A stretch of DNA of 64,000 bases. It comes from Hippasteria phrygiana (Eukaryota > Echinodermata > Asteroidea > Valvatida > Goniasteridae). A program made the position numbers and the translations under genes. The stretch spans positions 496,001 to 560,000 of the forward strand of contig JAZGUH010000004.1 in assembly GCA_037893225.1 (NCBI GenBank). The letters are read 5' to 3'. The notes under the pieces were generated by a model that worked only from the letters and a program-made list of their open reading frames with translations, was not told where the DNA came from and did not search any database. Each line of letters begins with the position of its first letter. Positions within the stretch are counted from its first letter, which is position 1. Of the stretch, positions 11,593 through 22,500 are shown piece by piece.

Positions 11593-12088
11593 TTAAACGT
11601 AGTGTACACGATTGGTAATCCTCCAAAATTTCTTTTTTACTGAATTATTACGAAATACCTTAATATACTAGACTGTAGTGTAAGTTGATAGTAGTCTCAA
11701 TCATCCTGTGAAATGATGGCACCAGGTGTGCTGTCGTTGTCAAGAAAAGTGGAAATTTATAGGCCCTATCGTTTTGGAAAACTGCCCTCTATAACAAATG
11801 TAGCCTTTAGTCAAGGCGCGCGTGGCTACCCGGACGAGTGGCGCGCCCAGGACACGCTGGCATATCTGGGGCGCGTCACGCGTCCAGGTTGCCACGCGCG
11901 CCTCGACTAAAGGCTATCATCCGCCCGACAGTTGAAAACGAACAGCGTTTTTCTCTCGGTTTTTTTCGCCATCCAACAACGCAAAACTTTGAACAGGTCA
12001 GTGGAACCATATTCCCTGTAATACTAATCCCTAAATCCGCCCATTTCTGAAAATTGCAACAATGCCCAATCATGTACACTACCATTAA
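11593..12088 (-). mobile_element. TTAA-flanked MITE, family A copy 3
   Basis: TTAA at 11593-11596 and 12085-12088. Ends are ACGTAGTGTACACGATTGG and the complement of TGGTAGTGTACATGATTGG. It is co-linear with copy 2 in reverse, including GGCGGATGATAGCC and the arms around 11808-11917 (tagcctttagtcaaggcgcg and its complement). Non-autonomous. Confidence 0.8.
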
Positions 12089-12290
12089 GGCGCATTCCTG
12101 CATGCACTCAATCAATTGTCTGCCTATTGTTTGCATTTATGCTTGGCTGCACAAGCCTGTATTGGCATAGCAGCACCCCATCAACAACTAATTTTCCTCT
12201 TTCAAGCACAGAAATCTTTCAAAAGCCTTGGAAGAGGTTTTACCTAACCTTATTTTCATAGCACAAAACACACTGAAAGCACGCAAAAAT

Positions 12291-12406
12291 CAGGGTTGGC
12301 TGATTGAAATCACATTGATTTCAATTACTGATTTAAATCACTTTTACAGCAAAATAAATCAGGATTGGCTGATTCAAATCACGCTTATTTAAATCAGCCA
12401 ACCCTG
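12291..12406. mobile_element. 116-bp hAT-like MITE with 8-bp target duplication
   Basis: Terminal repeats CAGGGTTGGCTGATT and AATCAGCCAACCCTG bound the element. Flanks gcaaaaat (12283-12290) and gcataaat (12407-12414) match at 7 of 8 bases, as expected for a hAT-type 8-bp duplication. The inside is built of ATTTAAATCA repeats. Confidence 0.85.
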
Positions 12407-12455
12407 GCATAAATCATTGCAAAAGTCAATTCTTGAACATTAGCTGTGAGATTAC

Positions 12456-12533
12456 CTTGTCCTTGAAACTTCTCACTTCCTCCCCGGTGGGTCCCTGTTC
12501 CCCACCCCTACTGCCACGACCGGTTGAAGCCAT
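12456..12533 (-). CDS. first coding exon of the unidentified minus-strand gene
   Basis: ATG at 12533 in a good context (gttgtcATGG) opens 26 codons, MASTGRGSRGGEQGPTGEEV then RSFKDK, ending at AAG|gtaatc in phase 0. The Gly/Arg/Ser-rich start lacks a signal peptide, so a cytosolic or nuclear protein is likely. The next exon found downstream on the same strand (7905-8222) begins in phase 0 and continues the charged helix. The GC-rich upstream region fits a promoter. Both exons being real is inferred from phase and splice quality; no homolog is recognised. Confidence 0.55.
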
Positions 12534-13140
12534 GACAACGGCAATTGCTGATGAGGAGAGCAATATTGGGACTTCAAACTCATCCAACTGACTCCAGATA
12601 AATCTACCGAGTCAATTTGCTACTGGTAATTATCTCCAGTAATTTCCAGAGAGGTTCCGGTGGACCAAACGCGGCTCTTGTGACTTTTTTTTAATAAGAA
12701 ATTCAGCTTGTGAGATGGCGAGACCCCGGCAGCATACTCCGCAGACATTCCACCTCAACCGTGGCCGTGGGAGCACAAGCTCGATCGGCTCGATCTAGCT
12801 GGGCAAAAACAGCGTGCCGTTTGCCTCACTCACTCGCCTCCAAGTGAACCACGGACGATGTCCAATCATCAACAGCACTTGATTCAGCCGCAGTGCACAC
12901 GAGCCAGCCCCCTCCCTGGGATTACTGCGATTGCCAGGCCGAGATTTCTGCCGATCGATGATTACAACAATCTGATTTCTCTCGCTGCTTGGGAAAATCC
13001 AAGTGCGTCGCCGCCGCCAGCGATCGTGTCAACAGCGATCACGCACATGTACGTACGTGATAACCTGACGACAGATGGCGCTATTCACAGTGCTGGGTGT
13101 AAAAAGTTGAAGCGGTCATTTGGCTCGTTTCGTCATTAAT
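12534..13140 (-). promoter_or_regulatory. GC-rich 5' region of the minus-strand gene
   Basis: CpG content rises sharply next to the start codon at 12533, with cggctcgatc, gcgtcgccgccgcc and gtacgtacgt words. A 93-codon plus-strand frame here is Pro/Ala-rich and probably a by-product of composition. No TATA box is obvious. The promoter role is inferred from position. Confidence 0.35.
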
Positions 13141-13402
13141 TCTTTTTTGCAATGAACCAAAACGAGCAAGTTAGTAGCCTACTGTTACTTCACTGACTGA
13201 AATTCTGAGGGTGCAAATGGCAGAAATGCATGTTCAAAGAGAAAAGATGAAATTGTAGATCTTCCCAGGGATTAAAAATCTGGTGCAAAACGTTTTAGCA
13301 CCGGACGCAGCTGTATAGGCCTACCTTTCATCGACGCCAACTTAGTTTTGCTCATTGTGTGATCTATTATATTATGCCCTTTGTGTTATGTACAAGTGAC
13401 GT

Positions 13403-13649
13403 CAGGGGCCAATTTCATAGAACTGCTTAAGCGCAAAAAATTGCTTAAGCTAAAAATACCTTGCTTTATAAAATCAGGTTAGCAGCCAAAACCCCATGTG
13501 ATTTTTATGATAAGTAAACAACAGCTAAATACCAGTCACAAGCAATATTAATCACATGGAGTTTTGGCTGCTAAGCTGGTATTTATTAAGCAAGGTATTT
13601 GCGCTTAAGCAAATTTTTTGCTTAAGCAGCTCTATGAAATTGGCCCCAG
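13403..13649. mobile_element. MITE with GGGGCCAATTTCATAGA ends, copy 1
   Basis: CAGGGGCCAATTTCATAGAA at the left and its near-perfect complement at the right, continuing into GCTTAAGC-rich arms and a second inner inverted pair (ttagcagccaaaaccccatg). The same termini occur at 48312-48514 and, truncated, at about 40408-40656. No convincing target duplication. Confidence 0.8.
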
Positions 13650-14396
13650 ATCAGTTTCTTTTATTTAAGCAATGAGTGCTTTAATATTTGCGTTTGAATA
13701 GGCATAATGTGTTGCGTAATTGAATTGCATAGTAGCCTTTTTACAAGAAGTGATATTCGTTGATTTCCTCTGTTGCGGTCATAATTTTCATGAGATTCTT
13801 TGAAACCGGGGATTTTACAGGAATGCGAATCCCATGGAAGTGAAGCTAACGACCAACTTGAAACCTTTCTGATGATTATTAATGTGCAATAACTTTTTTA
13901 AAATTCAGATTCACGAGTTCAAACCCAGTGTATAGGCTATACTACGATTTTGTAGCGGTAATTGATTAACTGAACCAGCGATCCCAGTGATTTTCGAATA
14001 GTGCATAATTCGATAGCTTTTAATCATATCGATACCAATCACTATAAAAAAAAATGCCAAGAATCGATACTCTCTACTTCGGACTTTACCTGAAAATGCT
14101 ACAAAGAAATAAATAAATATTACTTATAAAAACCTTTGCACGCCTGATTATATAATGTGTGTCTTGGGAAACTGTTTAAGTGCATCTGACAGAAAACCCA
14201 TATAAGAGATAATTTGAATGGTTCGTGTTGCCATAGCGTTTGTACAGTATTTCGGCAACACGCCTAGTACTAGTAGCGTCCCGATGTAAGACTACCTCAT
14301 AGACTTTATTATCAATGGCTACGGCTCTTCACCGTAGCCTGTCAATGGCCAAATTCGAAGTCGTGGGCCACCTGCACCCTGCATACAAAACCTCTT
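13650..14396. other. non-coding stretch
   Basis: AT-rich, without supported exons. GATTGGTAT-type short words occur near 13990-14060. Nothing further recognised. Confidence 0.4.
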
Positions 14397-14970
14397 GCGA
14401 TTTGGGCTATAAAACTGAAATGGATATGGTTGGGAAGCTTTTTTAAAAGTAGAATATAAAGATTCACATAACTATCCCTTCAAATTGCGTGGTTTTTGTT
14501 TAATTTCGTGACAAATAACGGTCCGCCATTTTGTAGAACCAAATTTTTGACTTCACAAAATGGCGGACCATGTTCACCAGTCGTATTTCCAGTCGCAGCT
14601 GGTTGAAGTACGTTCTGTTGAATCCATTTTGATGTACTGTGGCACGCGGCGCGCAGCACTGGCGATATGTCGCGAGGTAGAGAATGGTATCTGACGATCA
14701 TCTGATAGGTTTACAAGGCCACTGGCTGCGGCGCCAGCCTAAAAACTCTTACAGCGTATTTTGCGCATTATTTAGACGGTGGTATTTACTACTGGAAATA
14801 AGTCTGATGTCAGATGTCAGGGATCAGAGGCCAATTTTTTGTTTTGTAATCACTACTCACTAATTACAACACATTATACGTGTTTTTTGCATGAACAACT
14901 CTTATAAAAGATAAGGAACATTTCTAAACAGCAAACTTTCATGACATTTGAAGGCAATGTGTCCCTTTAA
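14397..14970 (+). mobile_element. TTAA element, family B copy 1 (uninterrupted core)
   Basis: It runs from gcgatttgggctat to GGCAATGTGTCCC followed by TTAA (14967-14970). The left terminus is missing. It contains the hairpin AATGGCGGACC with its partner GGTCCGCCATT. Copy 2 at 17403-18410 matches closely but has two insertions and an inverted core. This copy therefore shows the ancestral order. Confidence 0.8.
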
Positions 14971-15009
14971 TTCCCTGATCTCGTCTCGTTATGGAATTCC
15001 ATATCTGCC

Positions 15010-15165
15010 ATTTCAAACGTCGCGCGTCGCCCTTCAAAACGTCGCGCGTCGCCCTTCAAAACGTCGCGCGTCGCCCATCAAAACGTCGCGCGTCGCCCAT
15101 CAAAACATCGAGCGTCGCCCGTCGTGCGTCGCCCTTCAAAACGTCGAGCGTCGCCCATTGGCTGA
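15010..15165 (-). repeat. CpG-rich minisatellite (cgtcgcccttcaaaa type)
   Basis: About eight units of the form cgtcgcgcgtcgcccttcaa vary in length and sequence. Frames through it read RRASPFKTS-like repeats on several strands, which reflects the repeat rather than protein coding. The same repeat occurs inverted at 18490-18865, next to the same ATGGAATTCCATAT palindrome. Confidence 0.85.
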
Positions 15166-15179
15166 ATTGCCATGAATGA

Positions 15180-15993
15180 ACTTATTGTACTATCAATTAG
15201 CATCTGGCCTTACTGAGCAACTGTGTCAATTTAAATATAAGTTCAATCAATCCAAACTGATGTTTAAAGATTATACAAAATATGCAAGCTCAATGTTTTC
15301 CTATTTCTCCCTTCCAGCACCGAACAGAAAATGACACTGATTGTCTAATTTTGTTAATCTTTTTAATTGGCTTTTCCGAAATTTTTTATTGACTTACTTT
15401 TGTAGTGTCCGTTTTCTGCTTTAAATCTCACGTCGACTGTATTCTACAATCACAAAGAAGATAAAACAAAAATTAAAAAATAAAACAAATGCTAGCAATT
15501 TAAAAGAATTGATAATATTTTAAAAATATTCAGACAAAACAAATGAGAAATTGGATTTAAAAGTGAGATCATAACCGAACATTATGTCATTAAATAAAAG
15601 AGACATGAACGGGAAGCGAAAAGAACGGGGACTTAAATAACAATGTAAATTTGTATATGAATAAAACAATATACGTAATGCACCTTAATTAATACGTTAA
15701 ATTCAGCCATTAAAGAATAAAATCACAAAATAAACAACGAAGTGTGATTAAGACAGTAAAAATGAGTATGCTTATGCTAAAAATGAAATGGTATTTGATT
15801 AAAACAATATAATTAGGTGCAACTTAAAAGGTTAACTTTGAGTGCTGACTTTAGCGGAAGCACTTAGGCTGCTGATATGGTGAATGATGACAACAAAGCA
15901 AAGTCGTGTTCTTTGCGCATTGCTTTTGGGATTACTGGTCAGTGCGACAAGACATAATTTGTTTGTAATACACTGCATGTGATACATAACAAG
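15180..15993. other. AT-rich non-coding stretch
   Basis: Very AT-rich, with [24 protein letters not shown] simple sequence around 15465-15545. No gene or repeat boundary recognised. Confidence 0.5.
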
Positions 15994-17364
15994 TTAAAGA
16001 CCAACTAAAACGCTCAATTTTTTTTGACTTTTTGGACTTATCTGATAGTTTATGCCTTCCCAAAACTAATGTAACAAGTTTCATCATTCTGAAAAAAAAA
16101 AAAAAATGTTTTTGAGCCTTTTCCTTCTTAGCCACTTTGACTCGATTCAGAAAAGGCCGAGGTCAACTGCGTGCCGTATCACGCGAGTGATGACGTATAC
16201 GTGTAGAAACATATGACGTCACTGTATTATACGACAATGTTTTACGTAGAGTCTGTACGTATTTTTTTGTCTAAGGCTAGTATTACTTGCTAGTATTACT
16301 TGTTTACACTACGGTAAACATATTTTAAAGTGTTGACATCTTTGTGAGACATAGGCTTGTTCTTGCTGAAAAGCTAGTTATGAGTCATACTTTCCTTTGT
16401 TTGCAGTCGGCTTTTATTGGGACCTGCGCGGTGAGTTGTGTGTGAGCTGATGCTATACTCTAGTCTGGCGACTTTGCTTATGCAGCCAACATAAGGACCC
16501 GCACCTTCAAAGAACTATACACACAATTTCTGTTAAGGTACCAGACTCAATCGCATGCGGTACCGTGCGTGTACAATGCATGTTGAATCAAGCGAGCGTG
16601 GACAGAGAGACGGCCGGGGCTCTGGCTGCTCGAGCCGGCAACCGCAGGGAACGTCGTCGTGGTCTAGGGCGCCTGAGTCCGGGACAGGATTGGAATGCTC
16701 GGTGCCTTTAGAGTTTGAATGGCTCTAGCCTTCAAACGGAATTGTGCCTTCAAACCCAGCTGAGTTTTCATACTAACACTATCATCAATACAGTCTTTGG
16801 CGAAATGTTCTGCACATATTTTCGACCATTTCGACAGCCGAAAATCAGATATTGTATTGTCTACAAAGCGGACACACTGTCGCCTTTGAACTCCATTCAG
16901 CACTGGGAATCGCAGGAAGGTTAGGTCAGGGTTTTTGTCGCTGTTCCTCGTGCAACCCCCAACTACACACGATCGAGGCATAATGATTATCTCAGAACCA
17001 TGCTCATACTGAAATAATATAAAAAAGTAGACAAAATAGACGGGAAAACGGAGGAGTTATGTGGACCAAAACTCTTCCAGCAGCATCAACTCCACGTACG
17101 TACATGCAATGCATAGTGTTTGGCTGTAGCATCAACCGACTCTACACGTGTACGTCACGGGGTCACGGGGTCACGTACATACATTTACATACATAATGAG
17201 CTTTTGCGAAACAGGATAAAATGGTTTAGAATAACAACCCTTTTTTTTGAATAAAAAAATCGCTCTCGTCTGCAAACTAATCTCTATCAGTTAAAAGAGT
17301 ATTTAAACTGTCGGAAAAGTAAAAAAAAGTCAAAAAAGAAATTGGCGTTTTAGTTGCTCTTTAA
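15994..17364 (-). mobile_element. TTAA-flanked THAP-encoding transposon (Kolobok-like)
   Basis: TTAA at 15994-15997 and 17361-17364 exactly flanks terminal repeats: AGACCAACTAAAACGCTCAA at the left and AGAGCAACTAAAACGCCAA as complement of the right end. Both continue into T-rich TTTGACTTTTT. The minus strand inside carries an intact THAP reading frame (16664-16981). No catalytic transposase region is visible in the remaining 1.3 kb. Kolobok assignment follows from TTAA plus THAP and is inference. It may be an internally deleted copy or a solo THAP-protein element. Confidence 0.7.
16664..16981 (-). CDS. THAP-type zinc-finger protein, 105 codons
   Basis: ATG at 16981. The protein starts MPRSCVVGGCTRNSDKNPDL and keeps the C2CH zinc ligands: C5, C10, C56 and H59 (ICAEHF). 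Pro26 and Trp52 are at their usual places. Basic residues RR at 33-34 fit a DNA-binding surface. The closing AVPTIF-like box is degenerate (around RLKARAIQTLKAP, residues 82-94). THAP domains bind specific DNA and occur in P-element and Kolobok transposases and in host regulators. The stop follows at codon 106 with no clear splice donor, so the product would be a THAP domain with a short tail. Its location inside a TTAA element argues for transposon origin. Expression is unknown. Confidence 0.75.
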   Translation of the reverse strand: MPRSCVVGGCTRNSDKNPDLTFLRFPVLNGVQRRQCVRFVDNTISDFRLSKWSKICAEHFAKDCIDDSVSMKTQLGLKAQFRLKARAIQTLKAPSIPILSRTQAP

Positions 17365-17657
17365 AGTGAAAGCTGCAGTGAAAACGTATGGGGTTAGGGG
17401 TATTAAATGGACACACTGCTTTGGATTTTGCGATTTGGGCTATACAAATGAAATGGATATGGTTGGGAAGCTTTTTTAAAAGTAGAATATAAAGATTCAC
17501 ATAACTATCCCTTCAAATTGCGTGGTTTTTGTTTAATTTCGTGACAAATAACGGTCCGCCATTTTGTAGAACCAAATTTTTGACTCCACAAAATGGCGGA
17601 CCGTGTTCACCAGTCGTATTTCCAGTCGCAGTACGTTCTGTTGATCCATTTTGATGT

Positions 17658-17859
17658 TATGCCCAGCACGATATGGGGCAGAGGGGTACCCCCCTCTTGT
17701 CCCTATACCCTATACACTCTCCAGACTATTGTTACCTAACATATCCCCCCTAGACCTCTGAAAAGAATTCCTGAGATTCCGGGAACACAATGACCAACAC
17801 AAAAGAGGGGGGGGGGGGGGGGGGGGGGGTTTCCTCTGCCCCATATCGCGCATCATATG
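17658..17859 (+). mobile_element. 202-bp insertion with poly-G core, left copy
   Basis: Outer end TATGCCCAGCACGATATGGG, inner end complement CATATGATGCGCGATATGGG. It carries a poly-G run near 17809-17829. Preceded by tttgatgt (17650-17657), whose complement acatcaaa stands at 17987-17994 before the right copy. Another, truncated copy is at 27922-28003. Confidence 0.85.
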
Positions 17860-17994
17860 AAAATACGCTGTAAGAGTCTTTAGGCTGGCGCCGCAGCCAG
17901 TGGCCTTGTAAACCTATCAGATGATCGCCAGGTACCATTCTCTACCTCGCGACACATATCGCCAGTGCTGCGCGCCGTGCCACAGTACATCAAA
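17860..17994 (-). other. inverted core segment of family B element
   Basis: This 135-bp segment, aaaatacgctgtaagag to gtacatcaaa, is the reverse complement of about 14634-14767 in copy 1. Its ends carry complements of the two 8-bp target duplications (cgtatttt and tttgatgt), which dates the inversion after both insertions. Confidence 0.85.
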
Positions 17995-18195
17995 CATATG
18001 ATGCACGATGTGGGGCAGAGGAAACCCCCCCCCCCCCCCCCCCCCTCTTTTGTGTTGGTCACTGTGTTCCCGGAATCTCAGGAATTCTTTTCAGAGGTCT
18101 AGGGGAGAAATGTTAGGTAACAATAGTCTGGAGAGTGTATAGGGTATAGGGACAAAAGGGGGGGTACCCCTCTGCCCCATATCGTGCTGGGTATA
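17995..18195 (-). mobile_element. 201-bp insertion with poly-C core, right copy
   Basis: Inverted relative to 17658-17859: starts CATATGATGCACGATGTGGG and ends with the complement of TATACCCAGCACGATATGG, with poly-C near 18026-18045. Followed by cgtatttt (18196-18203), the complement of aaaatacg at 17860-17867. Confidence 0.85.
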
Positions 18196-18489
18196 CGTAT
18201 TTTGCGCATTATTTAGACGGTGGTATTTACTACTGGAAATAAGTCTATGTTTCGCGGGTCAGATGTCAGGGGTCCGAGGCAAATTTTTAGTTTTGTAATC
18301 ACTACTTACTAATTACAACACATTATACGTGTTTTTTTGCATGAACAACTCTTATAAAAGAGTTCCAAATAGCAAAATTCATGACATTTGAAGGCAATGT
18401 GTCCCTTTAAGAATGGAATTCCATATTATCTCATAACATCCGCTCGTATGCGCATTCTCCCTTAGTGTATAAGATCAATCACCTGGCTT

Positions 18490-18865
18490 TCTGGGGCGAC
18501 GGTCGACGCGCGACGTGCGACGTTTTGAAGGCCTCGCTCGACGGGCGACGCACGACGGGCGAGGCACGACGGGCGAGGCTCGACCGGCGAGGCTCGACGG
18601 GCGACGTTTTGAAGGGCGACGCACTACGGGCGACGCTCGACGTTTTGAAGGGCGATGCACGGCGGGCGACGCTCGACGGGCGACGCACGACGGGCGACGC
18701 TCGACGGGCGACGCTCGACGGGCGACGGGCGACGGGCGACGGGCGACGGGCGACGGGCGACGTTTTGACTAAGGGCGACGGGCGACGGGGCGACGGGCGA
18801 CGATCGACGTTTAAAGGGCGACGGGCGACGTTTTCAATTGCGACGGGCGACGTTGGAAATGGCAG
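18490..18865 (+). repeat. CpG-rich minisatellite (cgacgggcgacg type)
   Basis: About 370 bp of units such as gacgggcgacgctcgacg and gttttgaagggcgacgcac, the complement of the array at 15010-15165. The array is followed by GGAAATGGCAGATATGGAAT, also seen inverted at about 14990. Frames read RRATGD-like repeats. Confidence 0.9.
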
Positions 18866-18885
18866 ATATGGAATTCCATATCTCG

Positions 18886-19110
18886 TCAGTTACGGTGATA
18901 GAGCATTTTCAAATGTTGCACCTCGGCTTTGGAACCGTTTGCCACATGAACTCAGAGACACTGAAAACATACAACGTTTTACACAGAAACTTAAAACACA
19001 TCTGTTTATGCTGGCTTTTTGCAACGACTGAGGTTTTTCTGTTCTTTACATCTAGACTGGCGCCTTTGAGTGGCTTTCAGAGAAAGTGCCCGTTATAAAC
19101 TTTGTGCTAT
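18886..19110 (+). pseudogene. C-terminal end of a CR1/L2-like LINE reverse transcriptase
   Basis: Frame ending at 19031 reads YGDRAFSNVAPRLWNRLPHE then LRDTENIQRFTQKLKTHLF, the typical end of the ORF2 protein in this LINE group (PRLWNRLP, LKTHLF). Catalytic RT is absent. The frame is open into the upstream minisatellite, giving a 188-codon chimeric frame that is probably accidental. Confidence 0.65.
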
Positions 19111-19189
19111 TAATATTATTTGCTCTACGATTGTCGCAAATGCGCATGCGCATGCGCATGCTCATACCCGGCTTCAGAACGGAATTGGG

Positions 19190-19533
19190 AGCGTGCAGAT
19201 TTGCAGATAACGATGACGAAAACGATGCGAATAAACGCTCTCTGTTGGTGGGTGGAACGCGCGCGTTTTACACGTGCGATAATAAGCCAGTTCGGTATTT
19301 TAACTGCGCATGTGCACAATGACATTTTATCCCGAATGACCCGCTTGACCGTGTTAAATTCAATCAGAACGTGTGTTCGCGTAACATGGCGTGACATTAC
19401 GTCAGCAATTTTATCCCGAATGAACCTTTGACCTTTGAGATACCGAACTGGCTTATTCCACCAATCAATGACGTTCATTCTCGCCATTTTCGTTATCGTC
19501 GTCGTTATCGTGGCCACTGTGACCGGCCCTTTA
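19190..19533 (+). mobile_element. MITE with GGGCCGGTCACA ends, degraded copy
   Basis: The right end is GTTATCGTGGCCACTGTGAC then CGGCCCTTTAG, as in the complete copy at 45457-45641. Shared inside: gcgaataaacgctc, ggtggaacgcgcgcg and ccaccaatcaatg. The left terminus is decayed and the middle is longer. Confidence 0.65.
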
Positions 19534-22500
19534 GTCTGGTTACCAGATCTGACTTTCTTACCTATTCGTAGTTGCGGTAGCCTCAAGTGTCCACGTGACA
19601 AAAACAACTGGAATTTCTCCTTTTCCAGGAAATATACGAAGTTTTTGGAGCTCGTTTTTTTTTACACATTCCGATGTCACCGTTTTCAGCCCTGAAATTT
19701 GTAAACTCTTAATTATAAATTAAAGCTCACTTTTAATGTCAATGCTTATACTCTTGCAGCATTTTGCCGGCCGGATTTTGCAAGATGATTTTTTGAACGA
19801 TGCCACTTACGTCACTCGGACGGACATTGTGCGTCATCGCGTGGCGGAAGGGCACTTTTCCCCGGCAATAAATAAAAAAGGAGAAATAAATACAAAGAAG
19901 ACGAGGTGCAAAGTCAATAATTATAGCCGTACCGGGTACTCATTTGAATGTATATTTAAAACAATCGAAACCTGCCGAAAAGAGCCTAAAATGCGGCTAT
20001 ATACAATAGGTCTATAGGTAACGCGGTCTTGAACAAAGCGTCGAGTGATGTCCAGCACCCCCTCCCGGATCCCCCTCCCTTCCATTTTTCCCGCACAGCG
20101 GGTGATTGCTTTGTCCGCCTCTAGAAAAAAATCTATGATTTTAACCAATGGTTACTCCCCGACCTAAGATCTTCAGGCGGGGAACCAGACTAGTACAATG
20201 CCTCATTGGAAAACTAATAACTTTGGCGACGCTAGAAAATTTGTAATTCAATTTTAACGTTTATTTTTCGGGGTGCCACACCCAAAAAGCACGTTTGAAA
20301 AAAATGTTGGTTTAACTCGGTTCGCGCGCATAGAGTTGTGCATTGAAGTTTGTCTCGTAAAATCTCGTATATAGGTTATCGAGAACCGCGAGGGGAGGTC
20401 AGTCAGTTGTGAATCGGCGACGCTTTCAATTTCTATTAATTTAAATAAGTAAATAAAAATATAGTTTTAAAAACTGCTAAATGTCGCGGTAGTATTGGAG
20501 AAAGTTATCTCCACTGCTCCACCCCCCCCCCCCCCCGACTGGATACTCCGCTGGTTCTCGAGGCCACGGTTGCTCTGTCTTTTTGGTTCTCGTTCTGATT
20601 TGCATTCCGATTTCAGACACACTGCATGTTTTCCAGTATATTCCCGGCAACGCGCATTATAATTTTGCGACGCGTCGATTATTTTCAACACAATGTTTGA
20701 TCGTGTTTGACCTATTGCAAAACAATTCTCAGTTATAATTCTTGCCATCAAGATGCGACAATGAATGGTTCAGATGACCGTAAGGCGCCGAGATGTTGAA
20801 GATTTGCCCCAGTTGCGGCCTCGGCCTCCCAGACAACGCAATTGCCCTCAAAACGCGTCGCCAAGGTCCACAGTAATCCGTCTTCGGGGAAAGCCACGTG
20901 GTGGAGGGGCTAGGGATATTCCAAATTGCTGTGTAAACTCCGACCAACGGCTCCGCTAACAGAAATTACACTTTCGCTGCGGCTCTGTACACAAAACAGT
21001 CCCTGTTGATTGAGCTGCACTGCCCGTGAGTTTGATCTTTCTGTTGGCGTGGTCTCCCTCTCAACCTTTCAGCCAAGAACTAGGACGTGATGAAGACTAA
21101 ATCGCCCGTTACGATTCACAACGAGGATCGCCTTACAAATGAAACACTCCCGGGATTAATATTAACTGGGAAATTAAGGTAATACACAAGTCGCCTTGGT
21201 TTAACGTGGAAATGTCACCTTGCAATGATGGCGGCCGCATGTCATTAAATTGCACTTTTAGAAATTGCCAAAAGTACAGGCCCACGGAAGCATATTACAG
21301 AGGACTTTGACACCTCTCCATCTATATTCAATCACACAGAATAGGCCCTACAAACAACTCGCAATGTTCAAAGCATAGTCACCAAATATAGGATCGGCTT
21401 TAATAATGGAGAAGGACCTTTATCCAAAAATACATCGATTTTTTAAAAGCTTTCAACTATAGCAGAAATGTTTGCAGGAAGTTGTACGACGCAAAACAGG
21501 GCAATGAAATTACCGAATGTAAGAATATTACTCTGGAATACTTTTAAAGAAAATGAAATAAAATAAAACACGAAAAGACACTAAATTCCACCGAATTTTG
21601 TGTGGTTATGTATCTGTTGCCGGGAATAATGCATTATACATTGTGCCCCCCCCCCCCCAAAAAAAACCTAAAGGGAAACCGAAACAGAGATCAATATTTC
21701 TCCATTATAGGGGATTAATCGTAAAATTAAACCATGCATCAGAAAGATTAACATCTCAGCATTCGAAATTTATAAACACCCATGTGATGAAATTCGTTCA
21801 CAACTTCATACCGAAAAGGCACTTTGGAAAAAAAATGGTGCGAATTTCGTTTAGAACACTTCAGTTACGAGGCATTTAGCTATAGGGCACCATGATAATG
21901 GCCACTTGATCTCTTTACGATTTCTGTACCATGAGGGCACATTTTTATCTGCAGCCAAATGGTATATTTTGCATCTCTCGTCGACACAAGATGGCGGACC
22001 TGCACATTATATAAATGACAATTCAAGAACATCTCAGACGGCAGGTTTTCAACCGAGTACATCATTGCAGTTAACCATAAAGTTCAATGGCTTCCTCGTG
22101 TTTATGCCATTTTAACCAGTTCTTTGGGGTTCATACACGTTTTTGCCACTCCACGAAACCTAGACGATGTTGAAATTGCATCAGTACACATGACGGATGC
22201 CCTCGATCAGAATCAACAAATGACTGTTTTAATATTAAGATAATAAAAACTGGTGCCCATCACTATCGGTATAAATGCAGATGGCATGTTGATTGGCACT
22301 GTGCCATCAAGACGAATGATCTGAAAAAAAATATTCAAAATGAAATTCACACAATTTTTTTCAAAAGTGTTTTTTTCCCAGTAAAAAGCCATGGGCGAAT
22401 TTCTGCACATGGGGTATCAAATGAAAGCGGAGATCTCAATCTTTCTAATACACATCCTTTGGTTGAGTAATTATTCCCGCATAAGGGGGAAATAGGCCTT

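Larger units (their letters stand above)
17403..18410 (+). mobile_element. TTAA element, family B copy 2, with inverted core
   Basis: TTAA at 17403-17406 and 18407-18410; ends ATGGACACACTGC and complement AGGGACACATTGCC. It is co-linear with 14397-14970 except that two copies of a 200-bp element (17658-17859 and 17995-18195) sit in opposite orientation around a core segment, and that core is reversed relative to copy 1. Confidence 0.85.

Noticed and set aside
12858..13139. 93-codon plus-strand frame beginning MSNHQQHLIQPQ
   Set aside because: Lies in the GC-rich promoter-like region of the minus-strand gene; no splice donor or recognised domain.
18465..19031. 188-codon open frame as a gene
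   Set aside because: The first two thirds are minisatellite and the rest is a LINE RT tail; there is no promoter or splice support.
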